The notes beneath the pieces are model-generated. The model was not told the origin of the DNA. It did not search any database and saw nothing but the letters and a program-made list of their open reading frames with translations. Positions 9,489-19,532 of a DNA stretch of 64,000 nucleotides are shown piece after piece. The number at the start of each line of letters is the position of its first letter. Positions within the stretch are counted from its first letter, which is position 1. Source of the DNA: Lysinibacillus sp. FSL K6-0232 (lineage in GTDB: Bacteria > Bacillota > Bacilli > Bacillales_A > Planococcaceae); NCBI RefSeq assembly GCF_038008325.1, contig NZ_JBBOYW010000001.1:2532001-2596000 (forward strand), written 5' to 3'. Made by a program: the position numbers and the translations under genes.

Positions 9489-9503
9489 TTGAAAGCGTTC
9501 ACA
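9489..9503 (+). promoter_or_regulatory. CcpA cre site before dctP
   Basis: TTGAAAGCGTTCACA matches the cre consensus WTGNAANCGNWNNCW at every defined position. It lies 21 bp upstream of the dctP ATG, where bound CcpA would block initiation or early elongation. Carbon catabolite repression of dctP is known in B. subtilis. Confidence 0.8.
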
Positions 9504-9524
9504 CTAGTGATAGGAGGAAAAGAG

Positions 9525-10787
9525 ATGCGGATAAATTTTAAAAACTTAACAGTACAAGTGATTATCGCTATTATACTCGGTATTATTGTTGGGGCTGTCT
9601 TCCCAGAGTTTGGCGCAAAATTAAAAATATTAGCAGATATTTTTATTAAGCTTATCAAAATGTTAATTGCACCAATCATCTTCTTAACAGTTGTTATCGG
9701 GATTGGCAGCATGGGTGATGTGAAAAAGGTTGGGAAAATTGGTGGAAAGGCATTAATTTATTTTGAAGTTGTTTCTACATTTGCGCTGGCAATTGGCTTA
9801 ATCGTTGTCAACCTTGTTCAGCCAGGTAAAGGCTTTAATACAGATGCAGCTAGCAAAGCAGATATTTCTCAATATACAAATGCAGCGGCTGAGGATCATG
9901 GCTTTGGAGCATTTATTTTACAAATTATTCCTGAAAATGTAGTAGGAGCTCTAGCAAATGGTGAGTTATTGCCTGTTTTATTCTCTGCTGTTTTATTTGG
10001 GCTAGCTGCTGCTGCTATTGGCGAACCAGCAAAGCCTGTTATTAAATTTTTCGAACAGGTAGCGGATATTTTCTTTAAAATTGTTAATATGGTAATGAAA
10101 ATCTCGCCAATTGGGGCATTTGGGGCAATGAGTTATACAATTGGTAATTTTGGTCTAAAATCGCTGCAAAATTTAGGATTTTTAATGTTATCAGTCTATA
10201 TGACAATGTTTATTTTTATCGTTGTTGTTATCGGTATTATTGCATACTACTTTAAATTTAATATTTTTAAATTTATTAAATATATTAAAGATGAAATATT
10301 TATTGTTGTTGGAACATCCTCATCAGAGTCAGCATTGCCTTCAATGATGCGTAAGCTAGAAAATTACGGCTGTTCAAAGCAAGTAGTTGGACTAGTATTA
10401 CCAACAGGCTATTCCTTTAACCTTGATGGAACATCTATTTATCTATCGATGGCAGCGCTGTTTATTGCCCAAGCCTATGGTATCGATTTAGATATTTGGC
10501 AACAGCTTACATTGCTTGCAATTTTAATGCTTACATCTAAAGGGGCTGCGGGTGTAACAGGCTCTGGCTTTATTACACTTGCTGCCACACTTGCTGCATT
10601 CCCAATGATACCAGTAGAGGGAATTGCCCTATTAATCGGTGTAGACCGCTTTATGTCAGAGGCACGTGCTGTGACCAACCTGATTGGTAATGGTGTAGCA
10701 ACAGTTGTTGTATCAAAAGTAGAAAAAGAATTCGATTTTGAGCAGGAGAAACGTGCGCTTGCAGGACAAGTGACAACGGCTCCATAA
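9525..10787 (+). CDS. dctP: C4-dicarboxylate:cation symporter DctP (DAACS family)
   Basis: Membrane carrier of 420 residues of the glutamate transporter (GltPh/DctA) fold, importing succinate, fumarate or malate with protons or sodium. It has eight predicted membrane helices with the signature re-entrant loops: a Ser-rich hairpin GTSSSESALPSMM (about residue 260), the NLDGTSIY motif (about 300), and the second hairpin GAAGVTGSGF (about 340). ATG 9525 has AGGAGG 7 bases upstream; the longer in-frame start at 9477 would lie upstream of the cre site. It is close to B. subtilis DctP, and the linked dctSR and dctB support dicarboxylate over glutamate. Confidence 0.88.
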   Translation: MRINFKNLTVQVIIAIILGIIVGAVFPEFGAKLKILADIFIKLIKMLIAPIIFLTVVIGIGSMGDVKKVGKIGGKALIYFEVVSTFALAIGLIVVNLVQPGKGFNTDAASKADISQYTNAAAEDHGFGAFILQIIPENVVGALANGELLPVLFSAVLFGLAAAAIGEPAKPVIKFFEQVADIFFKIVNMVMKISPIGAFGAMSYTIGNFGLKSLQNLGFLMLSVYMTMFIFIVVVIGIIAYYFKFNIFKFIKYIKDEIFIVVGTSSSESALPSMMRKLENYGCSKQVVGLVLPTGYSFNLDGTSIYLSMAALFIAQAYGIDLDIWQQLTLLAILMLTSKGAAGVTGSGFITLAATLAAFPMIPVEGIALLIGVDRFMSEARAVTNLIGNGVATVVVSKVEKEFDFEQEKRALAGQVTTAP

Positions 10788-10792
10788 GTAAT

Positions 10793-10838
10793 AAAAACTG
10801 CTGAAAGAGCATGGCTATCGCCTTCAGCAGTTTTTTTA
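10793..10838. terminator. Terminator after dctP
   Basis: AAAAACTGCTGAA / TTCAGCAGTTTTT stem with seven T residues on the + strand; it may also serve the convergent gene ending at 10842. Confidence 0.85.
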
Positions 10839-10841
10839 TGG

Positions 10842-11456
10842 CTAATTAATTTTTTCTCGTTGTGCATTTAAAATATGAATAACGTATGCAGCCTGCTGTG
10901 GTGCATTTGTTTGGACAATTTTATTAATGGTATCTTCCATTTTAGCAACTAGTGTCAGTGCTTCATGATTGGCATCTTTTATCGTTGTGTGAATCGTAAT
11001 GGTCGTTTGATTTTCAAGCGTTAAATATTCATAGACATCGAAAGCTTGGAGACCTTCCAGTAAAGCCTCTATTAAAAAATTCGTGCTATCATCCATTTTT
11101 TGATAATCCAGCAATGATGTTAGCTCCCATCTTTCAAAAACAATTGTATAATCCTTCAACACAGAGTTTTGAATCGTATTTTTAGCAATGGACATTAGAT
11201 CATCTTTTATGGCAAGAAAGTACTCCTCTCCTCCAACAACCTGTATAACCAATTCTTTGTCTGCCGTTCTTTTTACATCAATCCCTACATATGTTTCAAG
11301 CAGCTTTTCTTTTAATGTAGCCTGCGTGAATGCTTCCTGCGTGATGAGCCGCTGCTCCTCTTGCACAATTTTGGGCTCTCTACCCTCTGCAAACAATATG
11401 ACGACAGCTATAGTCGCTAACAGTAACCCTATAATTATTCGTAGCCTTCTATGCAT
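10842..11456 (-). CDS. Membrane-anchored protein of unknown function
   Basis: 204 residues: one N-terminal hydrophobic segment (5-23) and a hydrophilic, probably extracytoplasmic alpha/beta domain. I do not recognise the family with confidence; short repeats of similar strand patterns (VIQVVGGEEYFLAIKDDLM, TIHTTIKDANHEALTLVAKM) suggest two related subdomains, as in some Bacillaceae DUF4030-like proteins. Start supported by AGGAGGGG 3-4 bases upstream of the ATG. Monocistronic, between two terminators. Confidence 0.65.
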   Translation of the reverse strand: MHRRLRIIIGLLLATIAVVILFAEGREPKIVQEEQRLITQEAFTQATLKEKLLETYVGIDVKRTADKELVIQVVGGEEYFLAIKDDLMSIAKNTIQNSVLKDYTIVFERWELTSLLDYQKMDDSTNFLIEALLEGLQAFDVYEYLTLENQTTITIHTTIKDANHEALTLVAKMEDTINKIVQTNAPQQAAYVIHILNAQREKIN

Positions 11457-11515
11457 ATCACCCCTCCTGATAGGAAGGTATGACTAGCAGAAATGCAATA
11501 TTCACTACCTAAAAA

Positions 11516-11547
11516 GATGACCGCTTCCATGCGAGAAAACGGTCATC
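11516..11547 (-). terminator. Terminator after the DUF2164 gene
   Basis: On the - strand, GATGACCG... / ...CGGTCATC stem followed by TTTTT, just past the stop at 11551. Confidence 0.75.
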
Positions 11548-11550
11548 CTA

Positions 11551-11799
11551 TTATTTTCTATTGATTGGTCGTTCTAATGCCATTAGCTCTTCTTCAATAG
11601 AAGCATATTGTCTTTCTACCACATACTTTGCATCGGATAATGCCGCATTGTAAATGTATGGCGCAATATGTTCTTTCATAAAGTCCAATAAACGCTCTGC
11701 CTCAAATTCGCTTAGCTCTTCATCTCGCTGATTATAGAAAAAACGTTGAATATCCTCAATCATCATTTCTTGTTGTGCCTTTGTAAAACGAATAAACAT
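11551..11799 (-). CDS. DUF2164 family protein
   Basis: Small acidic helical protein of 82 residues (FIRFTKAQQEMMIEDIQRFF near the start, then DEELSEFEAERLLDFM and the family's YNAALSDAKYVVE segment). DUF2164 has no established function. ATG at 11799 is preferred, since AAAGGGAG lies 6 bases before it and overlaps the upstream ATG at 11805. It ends in its own terminator. Confidence 0.8.
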   Translation of the reverse strand: MFIRFTKAQQEMMIEDIQRFFYNQRDEELSEFEAERLLDFMKEHIAPYIYNAALSDAKYVVERQYASIEEELMALERPINRK

Positions 11800-11842
11800 A
11801 GCCATCTCCCTTTCTGCAAGTATATTAATAAGCGTATTTTTT

Positions 11843-11873
11843 AGCCGAATACTAATTTACCTAGTATTCGGCT
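11843..11873. terminator. Hairpin terminator after the small membrane protein gene
   Basis: Perfect 12-bp stem AGCCGAATACTA / TAGTATTCGGCT, 7-nt loop, followed on the - strand by AAAAAATACG... and on the + strand by TGTT. It lies 7 bp past the stop at 11880. Confidence 0.7.
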
Positions 11874-11879
11874 TGTTGA

Positions 11880-12092
11880 TTACTTTTGACATTCAAAGCC
11901 ATATTTCGTAGATAGAAAGCTTTTTTCCTTTGTTACAATGGCTTGTCCACCTTCACTTTCACATTGCTGTGTCATTGCATCGATTTTTTTATCATTCATC
12001 ATATTGGTCATCATTGTCATACCAATGCCAAATACGGCGATAAATAGACCAATAATAATCCATAGCTTACCAGCAGATTGTTTAGTTGCCAT
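11880..12092 (-). CDS. Small single-span membrane protein
   Basis: 70 residues. One membrane helix (LWIIIGLFIAVFGIGMTMM, about residues 9-27), then a hydrophilic tail with two Cys residues (QQCESEGG and GFECQK) that could form a disulfide if the tail is outside. The ATG at 12092 follows GAGGAG at 7 bases. It lies 16 bp after yqfO, so it is probably the last gene of the trmK-yqfO transcript. No function recognised. Confidence 0.65.
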   Translation of the reverse strand: MATKQSAGKLWIIIGLFIAVFGIGMTMMTNMMNDKKIDAMTQQCESEGGQAIVTKEKSFLSTKYGFECQK

Positions 12093-12107
12093 ATGTGCTC
12101 TCCTCAC

Positions 12108-13229
12108 TTATACAAATAAAAATGGTTCTGTATGGATGGCTGATTGGACAAATTCAACATGATATTTTTTCTCTGCGCATAGTGTCGCCATTTTCTTGGC
12201 AACGCCTGCAATCATCACCTTTTCCACATGATGACCAGGGTCAACAATTTGTAAGCCAATCGCCTGTGCATCCTGCGCTGTATGGAAATACATATCTCCT
12301 GTTAAAAAGACATCTGCTCCTGCACGTTTTGCTGCATAAATATATTTATTGCCATCACCACCAACGAGTGCAACTTTCTGAACCTTTGACTGTAAATCGC
12401 CTACTACACGCACTGCTGGTACATCTAGCTGCTGCTTTACATAGCTTGCAAATTGCTGTAAGGTCATTTCCTCTGGTAGATAGCCTACACGCCCTAAGCC
12501 CATTTGATTTGTACGCTGTTCAAGACGGATAATATCATAGGCAGGCTCCTCATATGGATGGCTGTTTAGCATCGCTTTTATGACGCGATTTTTAATGGAT
12601 TCTGGAAAGACAACCTCTACCTTTACCTCTTCCTCCATATGTAATTCGCCAACAGTCCCTACGAATGGATTTGCACCTGCTGCTGCACGAAAGCGCCCTT
12701 CACCAATAGATGTATAGCTACATGCCTCATAATCACCAAGTCGTCCTGCACCTGCCGTTGCTAGTGCCTCACGCAAATGTTCAGCATTCGCTGTTGGGAT
12801 AAAGACAGCAAGCTTTAAAAGGCTTTCTGAATAAGTTTCTTCTAAAATGGTACGCTGCTCAAGCTGTAAAGCATCTGCCAATAAATCATTAACACCACCT
12901 GCAGCTACATCTAAGTTCGTATGAGCTGCATACACAGCAATATCATGCTTAATTAGCTTTTCATATAAGCGTCCTGCTGGATTGTCTGTGCGAATATTAG
13001 CAAGACGTCTAAAAATTGGAGGATGGTGTGCAATAATTAGCTCACAGCCTTTGTCAATCGCCTCACTCGCTACAGCTTCATTGACATCCAATGTAACTAA
13101 CACTTTATGAACAGGTTTATTTAATGTACCAATGGCAAGTCCAATTGGATCATTATCCATACAAGCTAGCTTTTTCGGTGACCATGATTCAAACACTTGA
13201 ATGATTTCTTGACCATTTACTGCTTTCAT
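12108..13229 (-). CDS. yqfO: Nif3-like dinuclear metal-centre protein YqfO
   Basis: Member of the Nif3/YqfO family, 373 residues, with the CutA/PII-like middle insertion (about 125-230) that marks the Bacillus type. Metal-ligand motifs: HHPPIF near residue 67, AHTNLD near 101, and FLTGDMYFHTAQDA near 320 with further His in VDPGHHVEKVM. The family forms hexameric rings; its biological role is unsettled, and GTP cyclohydrolase I type 2 is an old annotation without good support. It follows trmK with a 1-bp gap, as in B. subtilis. Confidence 0.93.
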   Translation of the reverse strand: MKAVNGQEIIQVFESWSPKKLACMDNDPIGLAIGTLNKPVHKVLVTLDVNEAVASEAIDKGCELIIAHHPPIFRRLANIRTDNPAGRLYEKLIKHDIAVYAAHTNLDVAAGGVNDLLADALQLEQRTILEETYSESLLKLAVFIPTANAEHLREALATAGAGRLGDYEACSYTSIGEGRFRAAAGANPFVGTVGELHMEEEVKVEVVFPESIKNRVIKAMLNSHPYEEPAYDIIRLEQRTNQMGLGRVGYLPEEMTLQQFASYVKQQLDVPAVRVVGDLQSKVQKVALVGGDGNKYIYAAKRAGADVFLTGDMYFHTAQDAQAIGLQIVDPGHHVEKVMIAGVAKKMATLCAEKKYHVEFVQSAIHTEPFLFV

Positions 13230-13230
13230 C

Positions 13231-13923
13231 TTACAAAACCCCTTCCACTAAATGAATCAGAGCCGTTAACTCTGCACGTTTTGCTTCAATTTCAGGTGTT
13301 TGTTCTGCATCTGCAATGGATCGCAATACTCGTTGCCAATTTTCCTTTTCACGCAGCCACTTTTTAATAAATGCCGGTGAGCGACGTTGGCTTAATCGAG
13401 GACCAACTAAAATTTCTGCCTCTGAAAGCTCCATTTGTCCTCGTTGTAATACGAGAATTTCATAGATTTTATCATCTTCTTCTAAAATTTCTTCATCAAC
13501 AATTGCCCATTGATGTGCTAAAGCCCATTCGCGAATTACTTTGGCATGAATATTCGGCTGTAAAATAAGACGTGTTACACCTTGCAGCTTTTCTGGATGC
13601 TTCTCTAAAATAGAAACAATTAAAGGTCCGCCCATGCCAGCAATTGTTATTGTGTCTACATGGTCAGCCGCTTCAATCGCTGCCAGCCCATCAGCAAGAC
13701 GTACTGTAATTTTTTCTGTTAGCCCTTCCTTTTGTACCTGCCCGACTGCTGATTCATAAGGTCCTTTAACAACCTCTCCTGCAATGGCATACGAGGCAAT
13801 CCCCCTATGAACGGAATAGCATGGTAAATAAGCATGATCACTCCCAATATCAGCAACAATAGCTCCTGAAGGAATAAATTTTGCGACTGTTTCTAATCGC
13901 TTTGATAGTTTTTGTGCGTTCAT
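13231..13923 (-). CDS. trmK: tRNA (adenine(22)-N1)-methyltransferase TrmK
   Basis: 230 residues. Methylates N1 of A22 in the tRNA D-loop with S-adenosylmethionine. Rossmann methyltransferase motif I is ADIGSDHAYLP (about residues 24-34), motif IV TIAGMGGPLI (about 92-101), with a helical C-terminal extension typical of the family. Operon with yqfO. Length and locus agree with B. subtilis trmK. Confidence 0.93.
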   Translation of the reverse strand: MNAQKLSKRLETVAKFIPSGAIVADIGSDHAYLPCYSVHRGIASYAIAGEVVKGPYESAVGQVQKEGLTEKITVRLADGLAAIEAADHVDTITIAGMGGPLIVSILEKHPEKLQGVTRLILQPNIHAKVIREWALAHQWAIVDEEILEEDDKIYEILVLQRGQMELSEAEILVGPRLSQRRSPAFIKKWLREKENWQRVLRSIADAEQTPEIEAKRAELTALIHLVEGVL

Positions 13924-14048
13924 TTTATACCGCCTACCTTAAAATAGAGTCCACTCTTAGTATGGATGATGTAAAGAAAAAAAACAAATGGCGTCGCCCA
14001 AAGTTTATCATCTAAAGAAACAACCCCATATGCATGATTTTTTGCATT

Positions 14049-14082
14049 AAAAAGTAGCTGCACCATTTCAGTACAGCTACTT
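14049..14082 (-). terminator. Terminator after cccA
   Basis: AAGTAGCTG / CAGCTACTT stem; on the - strand it is followed by TTTTTAAT. It lies 10 bp past the cccA stop. Confidence 0.8.
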
Positions 14083-14092
14083 GTCATTCATC

Positions 14093-14449
14093 CTATTCTA
14101 ATGTAGAGATGTATTCAGCAATTGCTTTTGCTTCATCTTCTGTTTTCATGTTTGGTTGCATTGGTGTACCTTCAATACCGTTTACTAAAACGTCTACGAT
14201 ATGCTCTTCATCTAAACCATGTAGATTTGGACCCATACCGCCTGTTAAGTCACCGCCATGACAACCGATACAAGATTGTACTAATGCAGAGCCATCATCA
14301 TTCGCCTCTGTTGTTTCTGTAGATTCGCCACCTTCATGTTCAGCAGCAATTTCTTTCTTGTTATCTGCACCTTGTAAAGACATGAAGAAAATAAGACCAA
14401 TACCAAATGCGAGAATTAAGATGTAAGGAACGACTGGATTGTTTTTCAT
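14093..14449 (-). CDS. cccA: Membrane-anchored cytochrome c550
   Basis: Small c-type cytochrome of 118 residues. N-terminal membrane anchor (about 7-26), an acidic Thr/Glu/Gly-rich linker (30-54), then a single haem c domain with the covalent haem site CIGCH near residue 60 and a distal Met in TPMQPNM. It carries electrons on the outer face of the membrane to a terminal oxidase. In B. subtilis cccA also lies beside sigA. Confidence 0.92.
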   Translation of the reverse strand: MKNNPVVPYILILAFGIGLIFFMSLQGADNKKEIAAEHEGGESTETTEANDDGSALVQSCIGCHGGDLTGGMGPNLHGLDEEHIVDVLVNGIEGTPMQPNMKTEDEAKAIAEYISTLE

Positions 14450-14706
14450 AAGTTTCCCCTCCTCATTTTAAGTCTACTTCTATCTATAATATAGAATCAG
14501 TCAACATCTAATATTGTACTTCATTCCTAGAGAAACGAAAAGCCCTATTCGCTAAGTTTTCCTTTGTTTGTAACAAATTCGACATTTCTGTATCTATTGG
14601 CTAAAATATGTCTTGCCATTCCAAAAATGAATACTAATCAGTTGCTATTTATATGCGCTACTAAAAATCAAAGTTTCCTTTTGCTACTAATGATAACTAC
14701 TAAAGC

Positions 14707-15273
14707 TCACACTAAATTTATGATATAATACCCAATCAGCGCTAGTAATCCTAGTACACCTGAAACAGTGAAATAGAGTAGCTTCATTTTGATGCCTGAC
14801 CAAAGCCAAATCACACAATTGGCAGCAATTAAGCAAAATAACACGAGATTATCACCACTAAAATAAGTAGTGCAAATGCGAATAGACATGCTAAATAGTA
14901 AAATGGCAGCAAGTAAATGAAAAATAGGGGCTAATAGATGTTTTTTTCGCGCCATATTCCATGCAATGATAAATAAGATACACGCACTAATCCCCACTAC
15001 AATGGTTAAAATCAATGTCAAGGAAGTGATTGTAAAATAGATGGCTAGCATCGCAATAATCACGATACATAGCCCTACGATTAACAAAATCATTTTGCGT
15101 TTTTCTGTTGGCAAAACAGCTTGTTTTGGGTGTTGTACAGGCTCTAATTCTTCTGGGTCTGCTCCTTCTGTATAAAGAGCTGCTAAAAAATCACAATAGT
15201 GTTCTGGTAAAAGTTTATTTTGTTTCCAAAACAAAATCTCATTCAGAATTATCTTTTTTCGAGGATTTGTCAT
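14707..15273 (-). CDS. Multi-span membrane protein of unknown function
   Basis: 188 residues. A soluble N-terminal part (about 55 residues, including LPEHYCDFLAALYTEG) is followed by about five membrane helices. The N-terminal segment resembles the small zinc-free heads of some DUF2157-like membrane proteins, but I cannot confirm a family. ATG 15273 is chosen for GGAG 8 bases upstream; an ATG at 15291 has none. It lies alone between sigA and cccA, where B. subtilis has no such gene. Confidence 0.6.
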   Translation of the reverse strand: MTNPRKKIILNEILFWKQNKLLPEHYCDFLAALYTEGADPEELEPVQHPKQAVLPTEKRKMILLIVGLCIVIIAMLAIYFTITSLTLILTIVVGISACILFIIAWNMARKKHLLAPIFHLLAAILLFSMSIRICTTYFSGDNLVLFCLIAANCVIWLWSGIKMKLLYFTVSGVLGLLALIGYYIINLV

Positions 15274-15445
15274 AGTGTTAGCTCCAAACATTGCTTAATA
15301 ATGGTTGTTGTTACAATTTTATCTCACACTATAAAAAAACACATCTGTATAAAGTAGCAAATCTATTATTTTGTTCCTTCTAATTATCTATTATTACCCA
15401 TCATGCTATAGGCGAATAGCTTTTGTTTTGCAGCTTTAAGCTATT

Positions 15446-15494
15446 AAAAAGGAGCTATCCTCATGAGCTTGTTGCTCATTATACGGACAGCTCC
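15446..15494 (-). terminator. Terminator after sigA
   Basis: Long interrupted stem, GGAGCT / AGCTCC outside and ATGAG / CTCAT inside; on the - strand it is followed by TTTTTAAT. It lies 14 bp past the sigA stop. Confidence 0.75.
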
Positions 15495-15507
15495 ATCTAT
15501 ATTCAAT

Positions 15508-16635
15508 TTATTCTAAGAAATCTTTTAGACGTTTACTGCGAGAAGGGTGGCGTAATTTTCTTAGCGCTTTCGCTTCAATTTGACGAATACGCTCACGTGT
15601 CACACCAAATACTTTCCCTACTTCTTCTAATGTACGTGTGCGACCATCATCCAAACCAAAACGTAAACGAAGCACGTTTTCTTCACGGTCTGTTAATGTA
15701 TCTAGCACATCTTCTAATTGCTCTTTTAACAATTCATAAGCTGCATGGTCAGATGGAGATTGAGCTTCAGAGTCCTCGATAAAATCTCCTAAATGGGAGT
15801 CGTCTTCTTCCCCAATTGGTGTTTCAAGAGATACAGGTTCTTGGGCAATTTTTAAAATTTCGCGTACTTTCTCAGGTGTTAAATCCATTTCTTCGCCAAT
15901 TTCTTCTGGAGAAGGCTCACGACCTAAATCCTGTAATAATTGACGTTGTACACGGATTAATTTATTAATCGTTTCGACCATATGAACAGGAATACGAATT
16001 GTACGTGCTTGGTCAGCAATTGCACGTGTAATTGCCTGACGAATCCACCATGTTGCATAAGTAGAAAATTTAAAACCTTTACGGTAATCGAATTTTTCAA
16101 CGGCCTTAATAAGCCCCATGTTCCCCTCTTGAATTAAATCAAGGAATAGCATACCACGACCAACGTAGCGCTTCGCAATCGATACAACAAGACGTAAATT
16201 CGCTTCTGCCAGACGTTTACGCGCTTCCTCATCACCTTGCTCAATACGCTCTGCTAATGCTATTTCTTGCTCTGCAGATAATAAGTCCACACGACCAATT
16301 TCCTTTAAATACATACGTACAGGATCGTTAATTTTAACACCTGGTGGTACACTTAAATCATTTAAGTCAAAAGTTTCCTCATTTGCTTCTTCTTTCATTA
16401 AGCTTTCTTCTTCAAATTCTTCTTTACCGATAATTTGAATATCTTTATGCTTTTCAAGGTCTTCAGCAAAATGGAAAATTTCTTCGTTTTCCAATTCATA
16501 AGGAGCAAGTTTCTCTGAAATTTCTTTCATTGAAATTTCACCTTCTGTTTTTGCCTTTTCTTGTAGGATTTTTTTTGCATCATCTAATGTAACTTCTACT
16601 TCTATCTCTTTTGAACGTTCTGACTTGTCCGCCAT
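15508..16635 (-). CDS. sigA: Primary RNA polymerase sigma factor SigA
   Basis: Housekeeping sigma-70, 375 residues. Region 1.1 is short and acidic; region 1.2 has [13 protein letters not shown]; region 2 has [20 protein letters not shown] and the -10 reading segment ([20 protein letters not shown]); region 3 [13 protein letters not shown]; region 4 [20 protein letters not shown] reads the -35 box. Lies 32 bp after dnaG in the classic dnaG-sigA macromolecular synthesis operon. Confidence 0.98.
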   Translation of the reverse strand: MADKSERSKEIEVEVTLDDAKKILQEKAKTEGEISMKEISEKLAPYELENEEIFHFAEDLEKHKDIQIIGKEEFEEESLMKEEANEETFDLNDLSVPPGVKINDPVRMYLKEIGRVDLLSAEQEIALAERIEQGDEEARKRLAEANLRLVVSIAKRYVGRGMLFLDLIQEGNMGLIKAVEKFDYRKGFKFSTYATWWIRQAITRAIADQARTIRIPVHMVETINKLIRVQRQLLQDLGREPSPEEIGEEMDLTPEKVREILKIAQEPVSLETPIGEEDDSHLGDFIEDSEAQSPSDHAAYELLKEQLEDVLDTLTDREENVLRLRFGLDDGRTRTLEEVGKVFGVTRERIRQIEAKALRKLRHPSRSKRLKDFLE

Positions 16636-16667
16636 AAACCTTCCTCCTTCTAAACAACCGAATCGGG

Positions 16668-18500
16668 TTAAATCGCCGATAACGATTTTCTTAAATGAAT
16701 AATCTGTTGGGCGATTTCAAGTGCACGTGCATACTCATGCATCTTCTCCGCTTCCTTTGACTCATGCATCTTTTGTTCAATTTCTTGCTCAATTCTATAT
16801 TTTTGAAGCTGGCGTATAGAGTCTAGTACCTCTGCCTCTGCTTGATCAGGATCTCGCTCCACTAAAGCCGCTTCCATCACAATTTTTCGCAATTCAGCAT
16901 CATCCAAAATTTCCATAAAGCGTTGATAATCAGGATGACCATATTCCTCATAAAACCCTACTAAGCGAACAAACACTGCCATATAAGCATCTCGTACAAA
17001 TGGTTCTTTTTGCTCACTTCGTAATACCCTGTCTACTACATCTATATTATGAAGCATATGTGCAAGTAATAAACGTTCGGCACGTTCGGCTGCATCCATA
17101 GGCTTATGTTGTTGCGTGACTGGCATCGAAGGCTGATATATCGGTAATTCTGCTTTTGTAGAACGTACCTGATTTGCCTCTAGCTTTCGGAATTGAGCAT
17201 AAATGGCTTCCTCTGAGATATTCGTTTCATTTGATAGCTGCCGTATATACAAATCTCGCTCGACTGGTGAGGACCTACCTATTAGCTGCTCTAGTACTTC
17301 TTGAATATATTGAAGCGTATCATTTTCAAATTGAAAATTCTTATTGCGTCTAGCATGCATCATCATAAAAGCAATATACGCGTGAGGATTTTCCAAAATT
17401 TTCTCTTTAAAGGCTTGTCCTCCAAAAGTACGAATATATTCATCTGGGTCTAATTTTTCTGGTAGCACCGCAATATTCACTTTCATGCGCTCCGTATGCA
17501 GTAGTTGCGCCGCTCTTTTCGCTGCATCAAAACCAGCATTATCACCATCATAGCAAATTGTAACTTGCTCTACTAAGCGCTTCAGCTTTGTGATATGCTG
17601 ATTTGTTAGCGAAGTCCCCATTGTTGCAACGGCATTGCTAACGCCTGCTGAGCTAGCTGCCAACACATCCATAAAACCTTCCATCAATATTACTTGACGA
17701 TTTTTCCTGATAGAAGTTCGTGCTTGATCTAGGTTATAAAGCACTTCACTTTTTTGAAATATTGGTGATTCTGGACTATTTAAATATTTTGCCTCTTCAC
17801 CAGTAGCTGAAAGTATCCGTCCTGAGAAAGCAATGATTTTGCCGTTCTCATCACGAATCGGAAACATAATGCGCCCTCTAAAACGATCAAAATAACGCTC
17901 TTCCCCTTCTCGCTTAATGATTAAACCACTTTCTGCAATCTCTTGTAAGTTATAACCTTTTCTTTCAAGCAATATTGTTAATGCATCAAAGCTTGGGAGA
18001 GACCAACCGATGTTATTAGATTCGATAAGTTCCCTTGTAAATCCTCTTTCTAGCAAATAATTTAAAGGTTCCTCACCATCTTCGGTGTTCAACAGTAAAT
18101 GATGAAAAAAATCTGCCGCAAAAGCATGTGCCTCTTTCATCCGCTCTTCTGCTTTTGAAACCTTTTTCGTAACGCCTGGGAAACTTGGCTCAATATCTAA
18201 ATGTATGCCAGCACGCTCCCCAAGTTTCACAACTGCATCAGGAAAAGAAATGCCCTCTATATCCATTACAAAAGTAATGGCATTACCACCTGCACCACAG
18301 CCAAAGCAATGAAAAATTTGCTTGTCCGTTGATACAGAAAAAGACGGTGTTTGCTCTCCGTGAAATGGACAGAGCCCAAACCAATTTCGCCCACGTTTTG
18401 TAAGCTGCATATATTCACTAATCACATCAACAATATCTGACTGTGTGCGAATTTGCTCAATTACTTCTTCTGGAATCTTCCCTGCCAAATCCATCACCAT
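16668..18500 (-). CDS. dnaG: DNA primase
   Basis: Makes RNA primers for replication, 610 residues. The N-terminal CHC2 zinc finger is clear ([11 protein letters not shown] ... [10 protein letters not shown], about residues 43-70), then the TOPRIM core with [13 protein letters not shown] and [12 protein letters not shown], and a C-terminal helicase-binding domain. The start is uncertain between ATG 18500 and ATG 18494; neither has a strong ribosome-binding site. Co-transcribed with sigA; in B. subtilis the operon begins upstream with another gene, here ppsR precedes it after a terminator. Confidence 0.96.
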   Translation of the reverse strand: MVMDLAGKIPEEVIEQIRTQSDIVDVISEYMQLTKRGRNWFGLCPFHGEQTPSFSVSTDKQIFHCFGCGAGGNAITFVMDIEGISFPDAVVKLGERAGIHLDIEPSFPGVTKKVSKAEERMKEAHAFAADFFHHLLLNTEDGEEPLNYLLERGFTRELIESNNIGWSLPSFDALTILLERKGYNLQEIAESGLIIKREGEERYFDRFRGRIMFPIRDENGKIIAFSGRILSATGEEAKYLNSPESPIFQKSEVLYNLDQARTSIRKNRQVILMEGFMDVLAASSAGVSNAVATMGTSLTNQHITKLKRLVEQVTICYDGDNAGFDAAKRAAQLLHTERMKVNIAVLPEKLDPDEYIRTFGGQAFKEKILENPHAYIAFMMMHARRNKNFQFENDTLQYIQEVLEQLIGRSSPVERDLYIRQLSNETNISEEAIYAQFRKLEANQVRSTKAELPIYQPSMPVTQQHKPMDAAERAERLLLAHMLHNIDVVDRVLRSEQKEPFVRDAYMAVFVRLVGFYEEYGHPDYQRFMEILDDAELRKIVMEAALVERDPDQAEAEVLDSIRQLQKYRIEQEIEQKMHESKEAEKMHEYARALEIAQQIIHLRKSLSAI

Positions 18501-18665
18501 CTTAAATATTTACGTTCTAAAAACACAATTCGCTATCCATTTTAAAATTCCTTTATTTCTCGACAAAAAATAGGATTTTTCTCTTTTCAATATTTTTACC
18601 ACAATTTTATTATTATAAAACAAAAATTAGTATTTATCTATACCATTTTCAAAATCCACTCAAAA

Positions 18666-18694
18666 AAACCGCCTCTATGAACCGAGGTGGCTTA
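18666..18694 (-). terminator. Terminator after ppsR
   Basis: ACCGCCTC / GAGGTGGC stem; on the - strand it ends in seven T residues. It lies about 15 bp past the ppsR stop and separates ccpN-ppsR from dnaG. Confidence 0.85.
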
Positions 18695-18708
18695 TGGAAG
18701 TCCCATCT

Positions 18709-19521
18709 TTATTTACAAGTTAAAATATATTCAATAATCGTATTTGCTGTTTCTTCAACAGCCTTATTTGTGACATCAATGACTCGGCAGCCTATTTTAT
18801 CGACAATTTTCTCAAAATGTTGAATTTCTTCTAATATACGATGATGTTGCGCATAGATGGCATCATCATTTAAGCCAAGCGATAGCAATCTTTCTTTTCT
18901 GATAGAATTTAACTTTTCAGGCGAGATAATTAACCCAAAGCATTTTTTCGGATCTATCTGTAAAAGCTCTTCGGGTGGCTCTACCTCTGGAACTAAAGGT
19001 ACATTCGCCACCTTATATTTTTTATGGGCCAAATACTGTGATAGTGGTGTTTTCGATGTTCTTGACACACCGACAAGTACAATATCAGCTTGCAATAATC
19101 CACGTGGGTCTCTACCATCATCATATTTTACGGCAAATTCAATCGCTTCGATTTTTTTAAAATAGTCATCATCTAGCATATGAACAATACCTGGTGCTTC
19201 CAATGGTATTTCTTCCATAAAGGTTGCCATGGACTGTAAAGCTGGCCCTAAAATATCAACAGCCTGTACATTTTCTTGTGCACATAGCTCATGTAATAAT
19301 GAGCGCATCTCTTGCCGCACAAGCGTATAAACAATAAATGCTCGTTGCTGTGCTGCAAGACGAACAATTTTACGGATAAGGTCCTCAGATTGAATATGAG
19401 GGAATCGACGAATCATCGTATTTTCTAAGCCTGGTCGGAACTGGCTAATAACAGCTTTCGCTACTTGATCACCAGTTTCACCGACAGAATCTGATACAAC
19501 AAATACGCGTAATCTTTTCAT
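18709..19521 (-). CDS. ppsR: Pyruvate phosphate dikinase regulatory protein (PpsR/YqfL type)
   Basis: 270 residues. Bifunctional ADP-dependent kinase and phosphorylase family that inactivates and reactivates pyruvate phosphate dikinase or PEP synthase. The P-loop-like motif [15 protein letters not shown] near residue 150 and the N-terminal [16 protein letters not shown] are characteristic. ATG 19521 has AAGGAGA upstream; the longer frame to 19536 would overlap ccpN. In B. subtilis yqfL modulates CcpN and this pairing with ccpN is conserved. No target enzyme is visible in the window. Confidence 0.9.
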   Translation of the reverse strand: MKRLRVFVVSDSVGETGDQVAKAVISQFRPGLENTMIRRFPHIQSEDLIRKIVRLAAQQRAFIVYTLVRQEMRSLLHELCAQENVQAVDILGPALQSMATFMEEIPLEAPGIVHMLDDDYFKKIEAIEFAVKYDDGRDPRGLLQADIVLVGVSRTSKTPLSQYLAHKKYKVANVPLVPEVEPPEELLQIDPKKCFGLIISPEKLNSIRKERLLSLGLNDDAIYAQHHRILEEIQHFEKIVDKIGCRVIDVTNKAVEETANTIIEYILTCK

Positions 19522-19532
19522 ACAGCTCTCCT

